A stretch of DNA of 64,000 nucleotides from Oryzomicrobium terrae (GTDB lineage Bacteria > Pseudomonadota > Gammaproteobacteria > Burkholderiales > Rhodocyclaceae): assembly GCF_008274805.1 (NCBI RefSeq), contig NZ_CP022579.1:3348001-3412000 (forward strand), in the 5' to 3' direction. Under the pieces are notes generated by a model. It worked only from the letters and a program-made list of their open reading frames with translations, was not told the DNA's origin and ran no database searches. The translations under genes were made by a program, and so were the position numbers. Shown here one piece after another: positions 9,381 to 19,327 of the stretch (position 1 is the first letter of the stretch; the number at the start of each line of letters is the position of its first letter).

Positions 9381-10243
9381 TGGAATGGTTTAACGACTTC
9401 TGGTCCACCTACAGCACCCTGGTGTTCTCGGTGGGCGTCCACGCCCTGTTGGCCCTGTCCATCTGGCTGACCCTGTCCTGCGGCCTGCTATCCCTGGCCA
9501 ACGCCGCCTTCATGGGCGTCGGCGCCTACGTATCGGCCCTGCTCACCCTGCATCTGGACTGGTCCTTCCCCGCCGTACTGCTCGCCGGCGGCGTCGCCCC
9601 GACCCTGGTGGCCCTGATCATCGGCGCCCCGGTACTGCGCCTGTCCGGCGTGTATCTGGCCATGGCCACCCTGGCCTTCGGCGAGGTGGTGCGCATCACC
9701 GTGCTCAACCTGGAGATCACCGGCGGCCCCGAGGGCCTCAACGGCATTCCCCTGGCTACCGAAGGCTGGCATATCGCCCTGATCTTGGCGGTGACCGTCT
9801 ACGGTCTGGCCCGGCTGCGCCGCTCCAAGGTGGGCCGCGCCTTCGAGTCGATCAAGGAAGACGAGGTGGCCGCCCGCCTGATGGGCATCAACGTGGACCG
9901 CTACAAGCTGTTGGCCTTCGCCCTCGGCGCCTTCATCGCCGGTGTGGCCGGGGCCCTCAACGCCCACTTCACCTTCTTCATCAGCCCCCGGGAATACGGC
10001 TTCGAGAACGCCGTGGACATCCTCACCATGGCGGTGCTGGGCGGCACTTCCAGCCTCATCGGCCCCATGCTGGGTTCCTCCATCCTCACCCTGTTGCCGG
10101 AACTGCTGCGCTCCCTGCAGGACTTCCGTTCCCTGGTGAACGGCGCCGTGTTGGTGCTGGTGGTGCTGTTCCTGCCCAAGGGTCTGTGGGAATCCCGCCG
10201 CATCAAGGCCTTCTTCAAGCGTCTCAAGGGAGGTGAGGCATGA
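9380..10243 (+). CDS. livM: Branched-chain amino acid/amide ABC permease, LivM type
   Basis: 287 residues, starting at the ATG that overlaps the livH stop, with GGAGAG upstream. Family features are LSCGLLSLANAAFMGVGAYVSALL, YLAMATLAFGEVVRI and the cytoplasmic coupling loop SIKEDEVAARLMGINVDRYKL. It is shorter than LivM proteins with the extra N-terminal helices. It pairs with LivH in the membrane. Confidence 0.93.
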   Translation: MEWFNDFWSTYSTLVFSVGVHALLALSIWLTLSCGLLSLANAAFMGVGAYVSALLTLHLDWSFPAVLLAGGVAPTLVALIIGAPVLRLSGVYLAMATLAFGEVVRITVLNLEITGGPEGLNGIPLATEGWHIALILAVTVYGLARLRRSKVGRAFESIKEDEVAARLMGINVDRYKLLAFALGAFIAGVAGALNAHFTFFISPREYGFENAVDILTMAVLGGTSSLIGPMLGSSILTLLPELLRSLQDFRSLVNGAVLVLVVLFLPKGLWESRRIKAFFKRLKGGEA

Positions 10244-11021
10244 ACGCCCCCCAGCAACCCAATCTGCTGTCGATCCGCAACGTCGGCAAGCACTTCGGCG
10301 GCCTGCACGTGCTGCAGGACGTCAGCTTCGAAGTGCCCGCCGGCAGCATCTACGGCCTGATCGGCCCCAACGGCGCCGGCAAGACCACGGTGTTCAACCT
10401 CATCACCGGCCTGCTCACTCCCAGCGCCGGCCAGATCGACTTCCAGGGCCAGTCCCTGATCGGCCTGGAGCCCCACCGCATCACCCACCAGGGCATCGCC
10501 CGCACCTTCCAGAACATCCGCATCTTCAAGGAGATGGATCTGCTGGAAAACGTCATGGTGGGCATGCACGACCACCTGGACTACGGCGGTTTCGGTCTGT
10601 TCTTCAACAGCCCGGCCTGCCGCGCTGCCGAGAAGAAGGCCCGGGAACGGGCCCTGGAGCTGCTCTCCTGGGTGGGCCTGGACCACAAGGCCGACATGCT
10701 GGCCGACAACCTTTCCTACGGCGACCAGCGCAAGCTGGAATTCGCCCGGGCCCTGGCCACCGAGCCCAAGCTGCTGCTGCTCGACGAGCCGGTGGCGGGG
10801 ATGAACCCCTCGGAAAAGACCATCCTGATGGAAGAGATCAACAACATCCGCAACCGGGGCTACGGCGTCTTCATGATCGAGCACGACATGCGCTTCGTCA
10901 TGGGCCTGTGCGACCGCATCGCCGTGCTCAACTTCGGCCGCATCATCGCCGAAGGCACGCCGGACGAGGTGCGCAACAACCCGGACGTGATCGAGGCCTA
11001 CCTGGGCAAGGAGGACGAGTA

Positions 11022-11022
<1 letters not shown>
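10240..11022 (+). CDS. livG: ABC transporter ATP-binding protein, LivG type
   Basis: 260 residues, overlapping livM by four bases. It has Walker A GPNGAGKTT, the Q-loop ARTFQNIRIF and Walker B LLLLDEPVAGMNPSE. The signature LSYGDQRKLE is the variant normal for LivG. VMVGMHDHLDYGGFGLFFN is the usual LivG insertion. It forms the energising pair with LivF. Confidence 0.95.
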
Positions 11023-11735
<713 letters not shown>

Positions 11736-11825
11736 TCGCCCGATCCCGCCACGCCTCCAGTCTGTCCGCCGCACCAGCCACTGCAGCCCGGCGCAGCGGA
11801 CAGACACCGGCAAGCGCCCAAAACG

Positions 11826-11862
11826 AAAACCCCCGCCAAGACCCAGGTCTGGCGGGGGTTTT
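11826..11862. terminator. Bidirectional rho-independent terminator
   Basis: A 13-bp perfect stem (AAAACCCCCGCCA / TGGCGGGGGTTTT) with an 11-base loop. A-rich and T-rich flanks on the two sides suit termination in both directions. It separates the convergent livF (+) and hemL (-). Confidence 0.85.
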
Positions 11863-11882
11863 CATTTACCCTGCCCCAAGAT

Positions 11883-11990
11883 CAAGGCAGGATGCGGCTC
11901 TTCAGGCGCCCTACCAGGAGAACAACGCGGGGCGCGGCGCTCCAGGCACCCTGCCCGGAGAACAAGGCAGGACGCGGGGTTTCAGGCAGG
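11883..11990. repeat. REP-like 40-bp tandem repeat array (3 units)
   Basis: Three direct repeats with a 40-base period start at 11883, 11923 and 11963. The core reads CAAGGCAGGACGCGG followed by a YTYCAGGCRCCCT-like half ending in GGAG. The last unit is truncated close to the hemL stop. The core recurs at 5.7, 25.4 and 36.7 kb. Confidence 0.7.
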
Positions 11991-11992
11991 AC

Positions 11993-13288
11993 TCAATCGG
12001 CCAGGCCGGCGAACACCTGCCCGGCGGCAGCCACCGTGGCGGCAATGTCGGCCTCGCTGTGGGCGGCCGAGACGAAGCCGGCCTCGAAGGCCGAGGGGGC
12101 GAAGTAGTGGCCTTCCGGTGCCACCTCCAGCATGGCGTGGAAGAAGCGGTTGAAGGTGTCCTTGTCGCAGGTCATCACTTCGGCAAAGGAGGTGGGCGGC
12201 TCGGCGCGGAAGTACAGGCCGAACATGCCCCCCACGGACTGGGCCGAGAAGGTGACGCCGGCCTTGGCGGCGGCGGCGGAGAGGCCGTCCACCAGCTGGC
12301 CGGTGCGCGCCGCCAGGGTCTCGTAGAAGCCCGGCGCCCGGGTCAGCTGCAAGGTGGCCATGCCGGCGGCCACCGCCACCGGGTTGCCCGACAGGGTGCC
12401 GGCCTGGTAGACCGGGCCCAGGGGGGCGATCTTTTCCATGATCTCGCGCTTGCCGCCAAAGGCCGCCACCGGCAGGCCGCCACCGATGACCTTGCCCAGG
12501 GTGGTCAGGTCCGGGTCGATGCCGTAGAGGCCCTGGGCGCCCTGGGGGCCGACGCGGAAGCCGGTCATCACCTCGTCGGCGATCAGCACCGCGCCGTGCT
12601 TGGCGGTGAGGTCGCGCATGGCTTTGAGGAACTCGGGGCGAGGCGCCACCAGGTTCATGTTGCCAGCCACCGGCTCGAAGATCACCGCGGCGATCTTGTC
12701 GCCGTGACGGGCGAAGGCGTCGGCCAGCTGTTCGACGTTGTTGTAGTCGAGCACCAGGGTGTGCTGGGCCAGGTCCGCCGGCACGCCGCCGGAGGAGGGA
12801 TTGCCGAAGGTGAGCAGGCCCGAGCCGGCCTTGACCAGCAGGGAATCGGCGTGGCCGTGGTAGCAGCCCTCGAACTTGATGATGGCGTCGCGGCCGGTGT
12901 AGCCCCGGGCGAGGCGGATGGCGCTCATGGTGGCCTCGGTGCCGGAGGACACCAGGCGCACCATCTCCAGGGAGGGCAGCAGTTCGCACAGGTAGTCGGC
13001 CATGGCCACCTCGGCTTCGGTGGGCGCACCGAAGGACAGGCCGTTGGCCATGGCCCGGCTCACCGCCTCCAGCACCGCAGGATGGGCGTGGCCGGCGATC
13101 AGCGGCCCCCAGGACCCCACGTAGTCCAGGTAGCCCTTGCCATCGGCGTCAAAGGCGCGGGCGCCCTGGCCGCGCTGGAAGAACAGGGGCGTGCCCCCGA
13201 CCGAGCCGAAGGCGCGGACCGGGGAATTCACCCCACCGGGAATGTGGCGGCGAGCGGCGGCGAACAGGGTGTCGTTACGGGACGTCAT
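11993..13288 (-). CDS. hemL: Glutamate-1-semialdehyde 2,1-aminomutase
   Basis: 431 residues, the normal length for HemL. This PLP enzyme makes 5-aminolevulinate for tetrapyrrole synthesis in the C5 pathway. Visible motifs are the PLP-binding [16 protein letters not shown], the [12 protein letters not shown] aspartate segment and the active-site lysine in [11 protein letters not shown] (near residue 267). It is the last gene of a minus-strand thiD-thiE-hemL run, 26 bp after thiE. Its product feeds haem and also the corrin ring handled by the cobalamin genes earlier in the window. Confidence 0.97.
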   Translation of the reverse strand: MTSRNDTLFAAARRHIPGGVNSPVRAFGSVGGTPLFFQRGQGARAFDADGKGYLDYVGSWGPLIAGHAHPAVLEAVSRAMANGLSFGAPTEAEVAMADYLCELLPSLEMVRLVSSGTEATMSAIRLARGYTGRDAIIKFEGCYHGHADSLLVKAGSGLLTFGNPSSGGVPADLAQHTLVLDYNNVEQLADAFARHGDKIAAVIFEPVAGNMNLVAPRPEFLKAMRDLTAKHGAVLIADEVMTGFRVGPQGAQGLYGIDPDLTTLGKVIGGGLPVAAFGGKREIMEKIAPLGPVYQAGTLSGNPVAVAAGMATLQLTRAPGFYETLAARTGQLVDGLSAAAAKAGVTFSAQSVGGMFGLYFRAEPPTSFAEVMTCDKDTFNRFFHAMLEVAPEGHYFAPSAFEAGFVSAAHSEADIAATVAAAGQVFAGLAD

Positions 13289-13314
13289 GGTCAGGGTTCT
13301 CCCGGAAAGCAGGT

Positions 13315-13995
13315 CTAGAGCGAGGGTTCAGCAGAGGCCCCGGCCGCGGCGAAGAGGCAGCCGTAAGCGGCCGCCCGGTCGGCGATGTCGGGGGCGGAAA
13401 ACAGGTCGGTGATCACCGCCAGCCAGTCGGCCCCGGCGGCGATCACCTGGGGTGCATTGGCCAGGGTGATGCCGCCGATGGCGCACACCGGCAGGCCGTG
13501 GGCGGCTTTGGCGGCCGCGAGCAACGTCAGCGGCGCGGCGGCGGCGCCAGGCTTGACCGACGAGGGGAAGACGGCGCCGAAGGCCAGGTAATCCACGTGG
13601 GGCGCGGCGGCGGCGGCCCGGGCCGGGTCGGCGTAACAGGAGGCGCCGATCAGCAGATCCGGACCGAGGCGGCGGCGGGCGGCGCCCAGGTCGCCGTCGT
13701 CCTTGCCCAGGTGCACCCCGGCGGCGCCGACGGCCTGGGCCAATGCGGCATCGTCGTTGATCAGCAGGGCCGCGCCGTGGCGGGCGCAGGCTGCCGCCAG
13801 GGCCTCGGCCACCGGACGACGCGCGGCCGGCTCGGCCAGTTTGTCGCGGTACTGCAGCAGCTTGGCGCCGCCGGCCAGGGCTGCCTCGGCCCGGGCGAGC
13901 AGCTCGGCAGCCGGCAGGCCGTCCGGGGTGATGGCGTAGAGGCCCCGCGGGGCGGGGAAGCGGCGGGCGGTGGAAGGCGAGCGGAGCGGAAGCAT
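13315..13995 (-). CDS. thiE: Thiamine-phosphate synthase
   Basis: 226 residues from the chosen ATG at 13995 ([13 protein letters not shown]); a longer frame upstream has no family likeness. ThiE joins the pyrimidine and thiazole phosphates to give thiamine phosphate. Motifs are [19 protein letters not shown] (diphosphate and Mg site), [31 protein letters not shown] and [11 protein letters not shown]. The TIM-barrel order is complete. It lies 37 bp after thiD, so the two last steps of thiamine phosphate synthesis are co-transcribed. Confidence 0.94.
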   Translation of the reverse strand: MLPLRSPSTARRFPAPRGLYAITPDGLPAAELLARAEAALAGGAKLLQYRDKLAEPAARRPVAEALAAACARHGAALLINDDAALAQAVGAAGVHLGKDDGDLGAARRRLGPDLLIGASCYADPARAAAAAPHVDYLAFGAVFPSSVKPGAAAAPLTLLAAAKAAHGLPVCAIGGITLANAPQVIAAGADWLAVITDLFSAPDIADRAAAYGCLFAAAGASAEPSL

Positions 13996-14032
13996 GGCGG
14001 TCGGGCGGAGAAACGCAGCAGCGTGCGCCGGA

Positions 14033-15064
14033 TCAGGACGGGCGGCCGTCGCCGGCCAGGCCCCGGGCCCAGAAGAAGCGGTCGGGCACGCGCCGCCCCA
14101 TCCCGGCGCGGAATCCGGCGGCCAGGGCGTGCCAGCAGTAGTCCTGGGCCTCGCGCACCGCATCCTGGATGGTCAGGCCGTTGGCCAGGTTGGCGGCGAT
14201 GGCGGCCGACAGGGTCGCCCCCGCGCCGTTGAAGGGGCCGGCCAGGCGCTTCCAGCGGTAGGTGTGGACCAGGCCGGTTTCGTCGTAAAGGCGGTTGACC
14301 ACGTCCGGCGAAGGGGTGTGCACCCCGGTGAACAGGACATGGGAGCAGCCCCGCTCGATCAGGGTCCGGGCCAATTCGGCAGCCGGGGCGGCATCATCGT
14401 CCGCCGGGTCCGCCGCTACGCTGTCATCGCCTTCCACGTCGTCGCCGGCATCGTCCTGGTCCTCGCCGCCACGCGCCGGCAGGTCGCCAGCCAGCAGGCG
14501 GGCTTCCAGCCGGTTGGGGGTGACCACCGTCGCCTGGGGCAGCAGCAACTCGGCCACGGCGGCGGCCAGGGCCCGGTCCGATTCCAGTTCGCCGTCCCAC
14601 TGGGCTTCCCAGCTGTCGCCCCAGGCTTCGGAGAGGTCGTCGGCCAGACGCGGCCCATCGCCGCTGCCGACCGGGGCCGGTGCCAGGGCCACCGGGTCGA
14701 GCACCACCGGAATGTCCGGATAGTCGGCGAGGATTTCCGCCACCAGGGCGGCATTCTCGACGCTGCCCAGGCGGCCGACCTTGAAGGCACCGACGCTCAT
14801 GTCCTCGAGCAGGGTGCGCGCCTGGTCATCGATCCATTCCGGCGACACCGGCTGCAGCGCGTCCAGGGCGGCGGAATCCTGCACCGCCACGGCGGTCAGC
14901 ACCGACAGGGGATGGCAGCCCAGGCTGGCCAGGGTGAGCAGATCGGCCTGGAGCCCGCCGGCACCGGTGGGGTCGCTGGCGGCAAAGGTCAGAACGATGG
15001 GGGGAGAGGCATGGCGCGGAGCGCCACCCCGGGGACTGGCAAGGGGGGAACTGGGGTGAGACAT
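14033..15064 (-). CDS. thiD: Hydroxymethylpyrimidine/phosphomethylpyrimidine kinase-like protein (divergent ThiD)
   Basis: 343 residues, longer than the usual 260-280. The ribokinase-fold ThiD core is clear: [19 protein letters not shown] at the N-terminus, [44 protein letters not shown] and the C-terminal anion hole. Two acidic insertions are seen, at about residues 141-163 and 200-229 (very rich in Asp/Glu). The anion-hole motif reads GAGATL (280-285), so the Cys of the classic GTGCTL motif, proposed as the base in enterobacterial ThiD, is Ala283. Position next to thiE supports a thiamine role, but the altered catalytic position leaves activity or substrate open. Confidence 0.82.
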   Translation of the reverse strand: MSHPSSPLASPRGGAPRHASPPIVLTFAASDPTGAGGLQADLLTLASLGCHPLSVLTAVAVQDSAALDALQPVSPEWIDDQARTLLEDMSVGAFKVGRLGSVENAALVAEILADYPDIPVVLDPVALAPAPVGSGDGPRLADDLSEAWGDSWEAQWDGELESDRALAAAVAELLLPQATVVTPNRLEARLLAGDLPARGGEDQDDAGDDVEGDDSVAADPADDDAAPAAELARTLIERGCSHVLFTGVHTPSPDVVNRLYDETGLVHTYRWKRLAGPFNGAGATLSAAIAANLANGLTIQDAVREAQDYCWHALAAGFRAGMGRRVPDRFFWARGLAGDGRPS

Positions 15065-15220
15065 GGAGCAATCGGTAGGGCCTGGAACGCGGCGGGAGGC
15101 CGCCCGTCAGGGCCGCTTGGCGGCGCCGGAGGCGATTCGGTAAGATCGGCTCATTCTAAACGATTCCGCCGGGGCCGGCCGGCCAGCCCCGGCCCACTGC
15201 CGTATTCCCCGTCCCTGCCC

Positions 15221-15415
15221 ATGACCGATTCCACCACTGCTCCCCGCCCCTACCGCACCTGGATGTGCCTGATCTGCGGCTGGATCTACGACGAGGCCGC
15301 CGGTTCGCCCGAGGACGGCATCCCGCCGGGCACCCGCTGGGAAGACGTGCCGATGAACTGGGTCTGCCCGGAATGCGGCGCGCGCAAGGAAGATTTCGAG
15401 CTGACCGAGATCTGA
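15221..15415 (+). CDS. rubA: Rubredoxin
   Basis: 64 residues, starting at ATG 15221. It has the two rubredoxin knuckles CLICGWIYDE and CPECGARKEDFEL, giving the four Cys ligands of one iron. The fold core YDEAAGSPEDGIPPGTRWED is also typical. It is a small cytoplasmic electron carrier. It is divergent from thiD across a 156-bp gap and stands alone upstream of the pil genes. Confidence 0.96.
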   Translation: MTDSTTAPRPYRTWMCLICGWIYDEAAGSPEDGIPPGTRWEDVPMNWVCPECGARKEDFELTEI

Positions 15416-15515
15416 TCCGTTACGGCGGTATGACATGCCCTAGGCAGTCACAGGTCCGTGTAATACCATTGGCAAACCATATAAAAACACACGCCCATCG
15501 GCTCAGGAGGAATTC

Positions 15516-15914
15516 GTGTCGGACCCGCAAGCCCTGCACGGCATCAAGGTGATGGTGATCGACGACTCCAACACCATCCGCCGCAGCGCCGAGATATTCC
15601 TCACCCAGGCCGGCTGTCAGGTGTTGCTCGCCGAAGACGGCTTCGACGCCCTGGCCAAGATCGCCGATCACCAGCCGGACCTGATCTTCTGCGACATCAT
15701 GATGCCGCGGCTGGATGGCTATCAGACCTGCGCCCTGATCAAGAAGAACCCCAAGTTCTCTGCAACCCCGGTGATCATGCTGTCCTCCAAGGACGGCCTG
15801 TTCGACCGGGCCCGGGGGCGTATGGTCGGCTCGGATCACTACCTGACCAAGCCGTTCACCAAGGACACCCTGCTTCAGGCGGTCACCGACCACCGCGGCC
15901 GCAACGCCGCCTGA
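15516..15914 (+). CDS. pilG: Twitching-motility response regulator PilG
   Basis: 132 residues, GTG start at 15516 with a strong CAGGAGG site 7 bases upstream. It is a single receiver domain with acidic pocket VIDDS, phospho-acceptor DIMMPRLDG, the Thr/Ser switch VIMLSSKDG and Lys in YLTKPF. It is first in the pilG-H-I-J-chpA operon that controls type IV pilus extension and cAMP-linked surface behaviour in related bacteria. A TATAAA box lies about 35 bp upstream, but no convincing -35 was found. Confidence 0.93.
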   Translation: MSDPQALHGIKVMVIDDSNTIRRSAEIFLTQAGCQVLLAEDGFDALAKIADHQPDLIFCDIMMPRLDGYQTCALIKKNPKFSATPVIMLSSKDGLFDRARGRMVGSDHYLTKPFTKDTLLQAVTDHRGRNAA

Positions 15915-15999
15915 CCCGCCCCCGCTCGTCCGCCGCTCCACCGTATTTGCCCGTCACCGATCTTTCCATTCCCCCATTCATCCCGCCAAGGTTGCCGTC

Positions 16000-16362
16000 A
16001 TGCCTGTGAAGAAAATTCTCGTTGTGGACGATTCCCCCACCGAACGCGCTTTCCTGACCGAAATCCTGACCAAAGCCGGCTATCAGATCGTCACCGCCGA
16101 AAACGGCGAAGAAGGCATCACCAAGGCCAAGAGCGAACATCCGGACTTGGTGCTGATGGACGTGGTGATGCCCGGCCTGAACGGCTACCAGGCCACCCGT
16201 ACCCTGACCCGTGACGAGGACACCAAGAACATCCCGGTGATCGTGTGCACCTCCAAGGGCCAGGAAACCGACAAGATCTGGGGCCTGCGCCAGGGCGCCC
16301 TCGACTACCTGGTGAAGCCGGTCAAGGCCGACGAACTGCTCGCCAAGATCGCCGCCCTGTAA
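16000..16362 (+). CDS. pilH: Twitching-motility response regulator PilH
   Basis: 120 residues, a second stand-alone CheY-like receiver: ILVVDDSPTERAFL, LMDVVMPGLNGYQATRTL, VIVCTSKGQETDKIWGLRQGA and YLVKPVKADELL. In Pil-Chp systems PilH opposes PilG, acting on retraction or as a phosphate sink. It lies 85 bp after pilG and 65 bp before pilI. Confidence 0.94.
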   Translation: MPVKKILVVDDSPTERAFLTEILTKAGYQIVTAENGEEGITKAKSEHPDLVLMDVVMPGLNGYQATRTLTRDEDTKNIPVIVCTSKGQETDKIWGLRQGALDYLVKPVKADELLAKIAAL

Positions 16363-16427
16363 GTCGGCCGTCCGTGCCCATGGCCACCGCGCCCCACCGT
16401 CACCTGGTTGCATGAGGATTTCGCTCG

Positions 16428-16940
16428 ATGGCGAAAAAAATCAGCCTGCGCGAATTTCAGGAACACCTGGCCAGCCGCCTCGCCGGCGCTGCCCGGGGCG
16501 AGGCCGAGCCGGCCCTGCTCGGGGTCCAGGCCGGCGGTGAGAACTGGCTGCTCGAACTGTTCGACTCCGGCGAGATCGTGCCCCTGCCGCCGATCACCGG
16601 CGTGCCGCTGACCCGTCCCTGGTACGTAGGACTGGCCAACATCCGCGGCACCCTGTTTTCGGTGAGCGACTTTTCCGCCTTTCTCGGTTGCGATCCCACC
16701 CCGCACAATGCCAATGCCCGGCTGGTGCTGGTGGGAGCCCGCCACGGCAGCAACGCCGCCCTGCTGGCGGCGCGCCTGCTCGGCCTCAAGCGCCGCGAGG
16801 GGCTGACCCCGCTCCCCCCCCTGGAGTCTGGCCCGGAATGGGCCCGGGAACGGGTCGAGGACAGCGAGGGGCGCCGCTGGCGCAAGCTGTCGGTGAAAGG
16901 CCTCTTGGCCGATCCCGATTTCATGCACATCGGTGCCTAG
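16428..16940 (+). CDS. pilI: CheW-like coupling protein PilI
   Basis: 170 residues with one CheW domain. [36 protein letters not shown] is the typical CheW core linking receptor to kinase. It should join PilJ to ChpA at the pole. Position between pilH and pilJ is the conserved order. Confidence 0.93.
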   Translation: MAKKISLREFQEHLASRLAGAARGEAEPALLGVQAGGENWLLELFDSGEIVPLPPITGVPLTRPWYVGLANIRGTLFSVSDFSAFLGCDPTPHNANARLVLVGARHGSNAALLAARLLGLKRREGLTPLPPLESGPEWARERVEDSEGRRWRKLSVKGLLADPDFMHIGA

Positions 16941-17064
16941 GGACGGCCCCAGGCACCGCCAATACTCACAGACATCCGCCGCGGCGACGTACCGCGGCAG
17001 GTTGCAACCAACGCCGGGCGGCAATGGCGCCGCCCGTGGGGAATCACTCAGGGAGTCCTCCTCC

Positions 17065-19272
17065 ATGGCTTTCAATTTCAAGCTGCCGCAGTTCAGTCTG
17101 TCCCGCAAGAAACGCCCCGATCCCGCCTCGGACCCCACGGTTTCCGCCCCGGCCCGCCCACAGCGCGAAGCCGTCGCACCGCGCCCCTCCGGCGCCACCG
17201 CCAAGCCGGCCAAGTCCTCCCTGCGCAAGCTGGCCGCCCCCGGCTTCCTCGCCGCCTATCCGGTCGCCAAGCAACTGCAGATCCTCGGCGGCACCCTGGT
17301 CGTGGTGCTGATCATCGACGGCGCCCTGGTCTGGCGCGACAACCGGGATGCCGCCAACGGCACCACCTACGTTTCCGCCGCCGGTGAAATGCGCATGCTC
17401 TCGCAGCGCATCTCCAAGGCCGCTTCCCTGGCCATCCAGGGCAACCAGACGGCTTTTACCCAGCTCAAGGACTCCCGCGGCAAGTTCGCCGACCTGCTGC
17501 AGAAGCTGGCCAAGGGCGGCGAGATCAACGGGGTGAACGTGCCCGCCTCGCCGGATGCGGTGACCTCCGAGCTGGGCACCCTGGAAGCCGAATGGGGCAA
17601 GACGGAAAAGAACGCCGACAAGCTGCTGGAGATGGAGAAGAACCTGATCTCCCTGGGCAAGGACGTGGCCACCATCAACAACAAGAACCCTCAGTTGCTG
17701 GAGTTGGCCGAACAGACCGCCTCGCTCAAGCTGCAGGGCGGCGGCGGTACCCGGGAAATCGTGGCCGCCAACCAGCTGGTGATGCTGACCCAACGGATCG
17801 CCAAGAACGCCTCGGCCCTGCTCGGCGGCGACGCCATCGATCCGGAAGTGGCCTTCCTGCTGGGCAAGGACACCAACAACTTCCGCGACATCCTGAACGG
17901 CTTGCTGCGCGGCAGCGAAAACCTCAAGGCGGTCAGCGAGGGTGACACCCGGGCCAAGCTCGGCGAACTGGAAGTCGCCTTCAAGGAATACCAGGCCGCC
18001 GTGGGCGGCATCCTCGGCAGCATGCAGCGCCTGGTGGTGGCCAAGCAGTCCGGCGCCGCCATCTTCCGCGATTCGGAAAAGCTGCTGGAGCAGACCTCCA
18101 AGCTGCAGGACGCCTACCAATCCGCCTTCGTCACCCGGGCCACCAACACCGTCCTGCTGACCGTGCTGTCCCTGCTCGCCCTGGCCATCCTCGGCCTGAT
18201 GGGCAAACTGTACCTGGATGACTCGCGCCGCCGCGCCGAAGAGGCCGAAAGCCAGCGCCAGGAATCGGAACTGTCCAACCGCGCCAACCAGGACGCCATC
18301 CTGCGCCTGATGAACGAACTGGGCGACCTGGCCGACGGCGACCTGACCGTCACCGCCACGGTGACCGAGGACATCACCGGCGCCATCGCCGACTCGATCA
18401 ACTACACCATCGAAGAACTGCGCGTGCTGGTCGGCCGCATCAACGACGCCGCCAACCGGGTGACCGCCGCCACCGAGATCGCCAAGCTCAACTCGTCCGA
18501 ACTGCTCGCCGCCGCCGAGAAGCAGGCCGACGAGATTCAGGCCGCCGGCCGTTCGGTGCTCGACATGGCCCGCTCGATGAACCAGGTGTCGGGCAACGCC
18601 AACCGCTCCGCCGAGGTGGCCCAGCAGTCCCTGTCCGCCGCCGAAAAGGGCACCCAGGCGGTGCAGGACTCGATCCGCGGCATGAACGAGATCCGCGAGC
18701 AGATCCAGGAAACCTCGAAGCGCATCAAGCGCCTGGGTGAATCCTCCCAGGAGATCGGTGAAATCGTGGAACTGATCTCGGACATTACCGAGCAGACCAA
18801 CGTGCTGGCCCTCAACGCGGCCATCCAGGCGGCCTCCGCCGGCGAAGCCGGGCGCGGTTTCACCGTGGTGGCCGAGGAAGTGCAGCGCCTGGCCGAACGT
18901 TCCGCCGAGGCGACCAAGCAGATCGCCGCCATCGTCAAGACCATTCAGACCGACACCCAGGACGCCGTGGCGGCCATGGAAGAATCCACCCAGGGCGTGG
19001 TGGACGGCGCGCGCAAGTCCGATGCCGCCGGCCAGGCCCTGGCCGAGATCGGCGACGTGTCGCGCCAGCTCGCCACCCTGATCGAAAACATCTCCTCCGC
19101 CACCCAGGGTCAGGCCCAGTCGGCGACCCAGGTGGCCAACACCATGTCCGGCATCCTGCGCATCACCGAGCAGACCACCGCCGGTACCCAGCGTACCGCC
19201 GAAGCGGTCGGCGAACTGGCCGGTCTGGCCTCCGAACTGAAGGGTTCGGTCGCCGGCTTCAAGGTGAACTGA
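17065..19272 (+). CDS. pilJ: Methyl-accepting chemotaxis protein PilJ
   Basis: 735 residues from ATG 17065; upstream in-frame codons lack family likeness. A basic, proline-rich cytoplasmic N-terminus (to about residue 70) precedes a first membrane helix ([18 protein letters not shown]). A periplasmic region follows with two PilJ-type helical sensor modules ([40 protein letters not shown]). The second helix is [20 protein letters not shown], then a HAMP-like segment and the signalling hairpin with [25 protein letters not shown]. The hairpin tip carries [11 protein letters not shown] instead of the usual [11 protein letters not shown], as in known PilJ proteins. It senses surface or pilin signals for ChpA. 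Confidence 0.95.
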   Translation: MAFNFKLPQFSLSRKKRPDPASDPTVSAPARPQREAVAPRPSGATAKPAKSSLRKLAAPGFLAAYPVAKQLQILGGTLVVVLIIDGALVWRDNRDAANGTTYVSAAGEMRMLSQRISKAASLAIQGNQTAFTQLKDSRGKFADLLQKLAKGGEINGVNVPASPDAVTSELGTLEAEWGKTEKNADKLLEMEKNLISLGKDVATINNKNPQLLELAEQTASLKLQGGGGTREIVAANQLVMLTQRIAKNASALLGGDAIDPEVAFLLGKDTNNFRDILNGLLRGSENLKAVSEGDTRAKLGELEVAFKEYQAAVGGILGSMQRLVVAKQSGAAIFRDSEKLLEQTSKLQDAYQSAFVTRATNTVLLTVLSLLALAILGLMGKLYLDDSRRRAEEAESQRQESELSNRANQDAILRLMNELGDLADGDLTVTATVTEDITGAIADSINYTIEELRVLVGRINDAANRVTAATEIAKLNSSELLAAAEKQADEIQAAGRSVLDMARSMNQVSGNANRSAEVAQQSLSAAEKGTQAVQDSIRGMNEIREQIQETSKRIKRLGESSQEIGEIVELISDITEQTNVLALNAAIQAASAGEAGRGFTVVAEEVQRLAERSAEATKQIAAIVKTIQTDTQDAVAAMEESTQGVVDGARKSDAAGQALAEIGDVSRQLATLIENISSATQGQAQSATQVANTMSGILRITEQTTAGTQRTAEAVGELAGLASELKGSVAGFKVN

Positions 19273-19327
19273 GCGCCGCCGCCCCGCCCCCACGTCCCAG
19301 ACCGAGACCATTACGAGCACAGCGCTG

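Noticed and set aside
11883-11990. CRISPR-like array because of a 40-bp periodic repeat
   Set aside because: The units are directly abutting without spacers and are diverged, so this is a tandem REP-like repeat; no cas genes are present.
13288-15221. TPP riboswitch near thiD/thiE
   Set aside because: No CUGAGA-type conserved element was found upstream of thiD; the gap to rubredoxin is only 156 bp and looks like plain promoter sequence.
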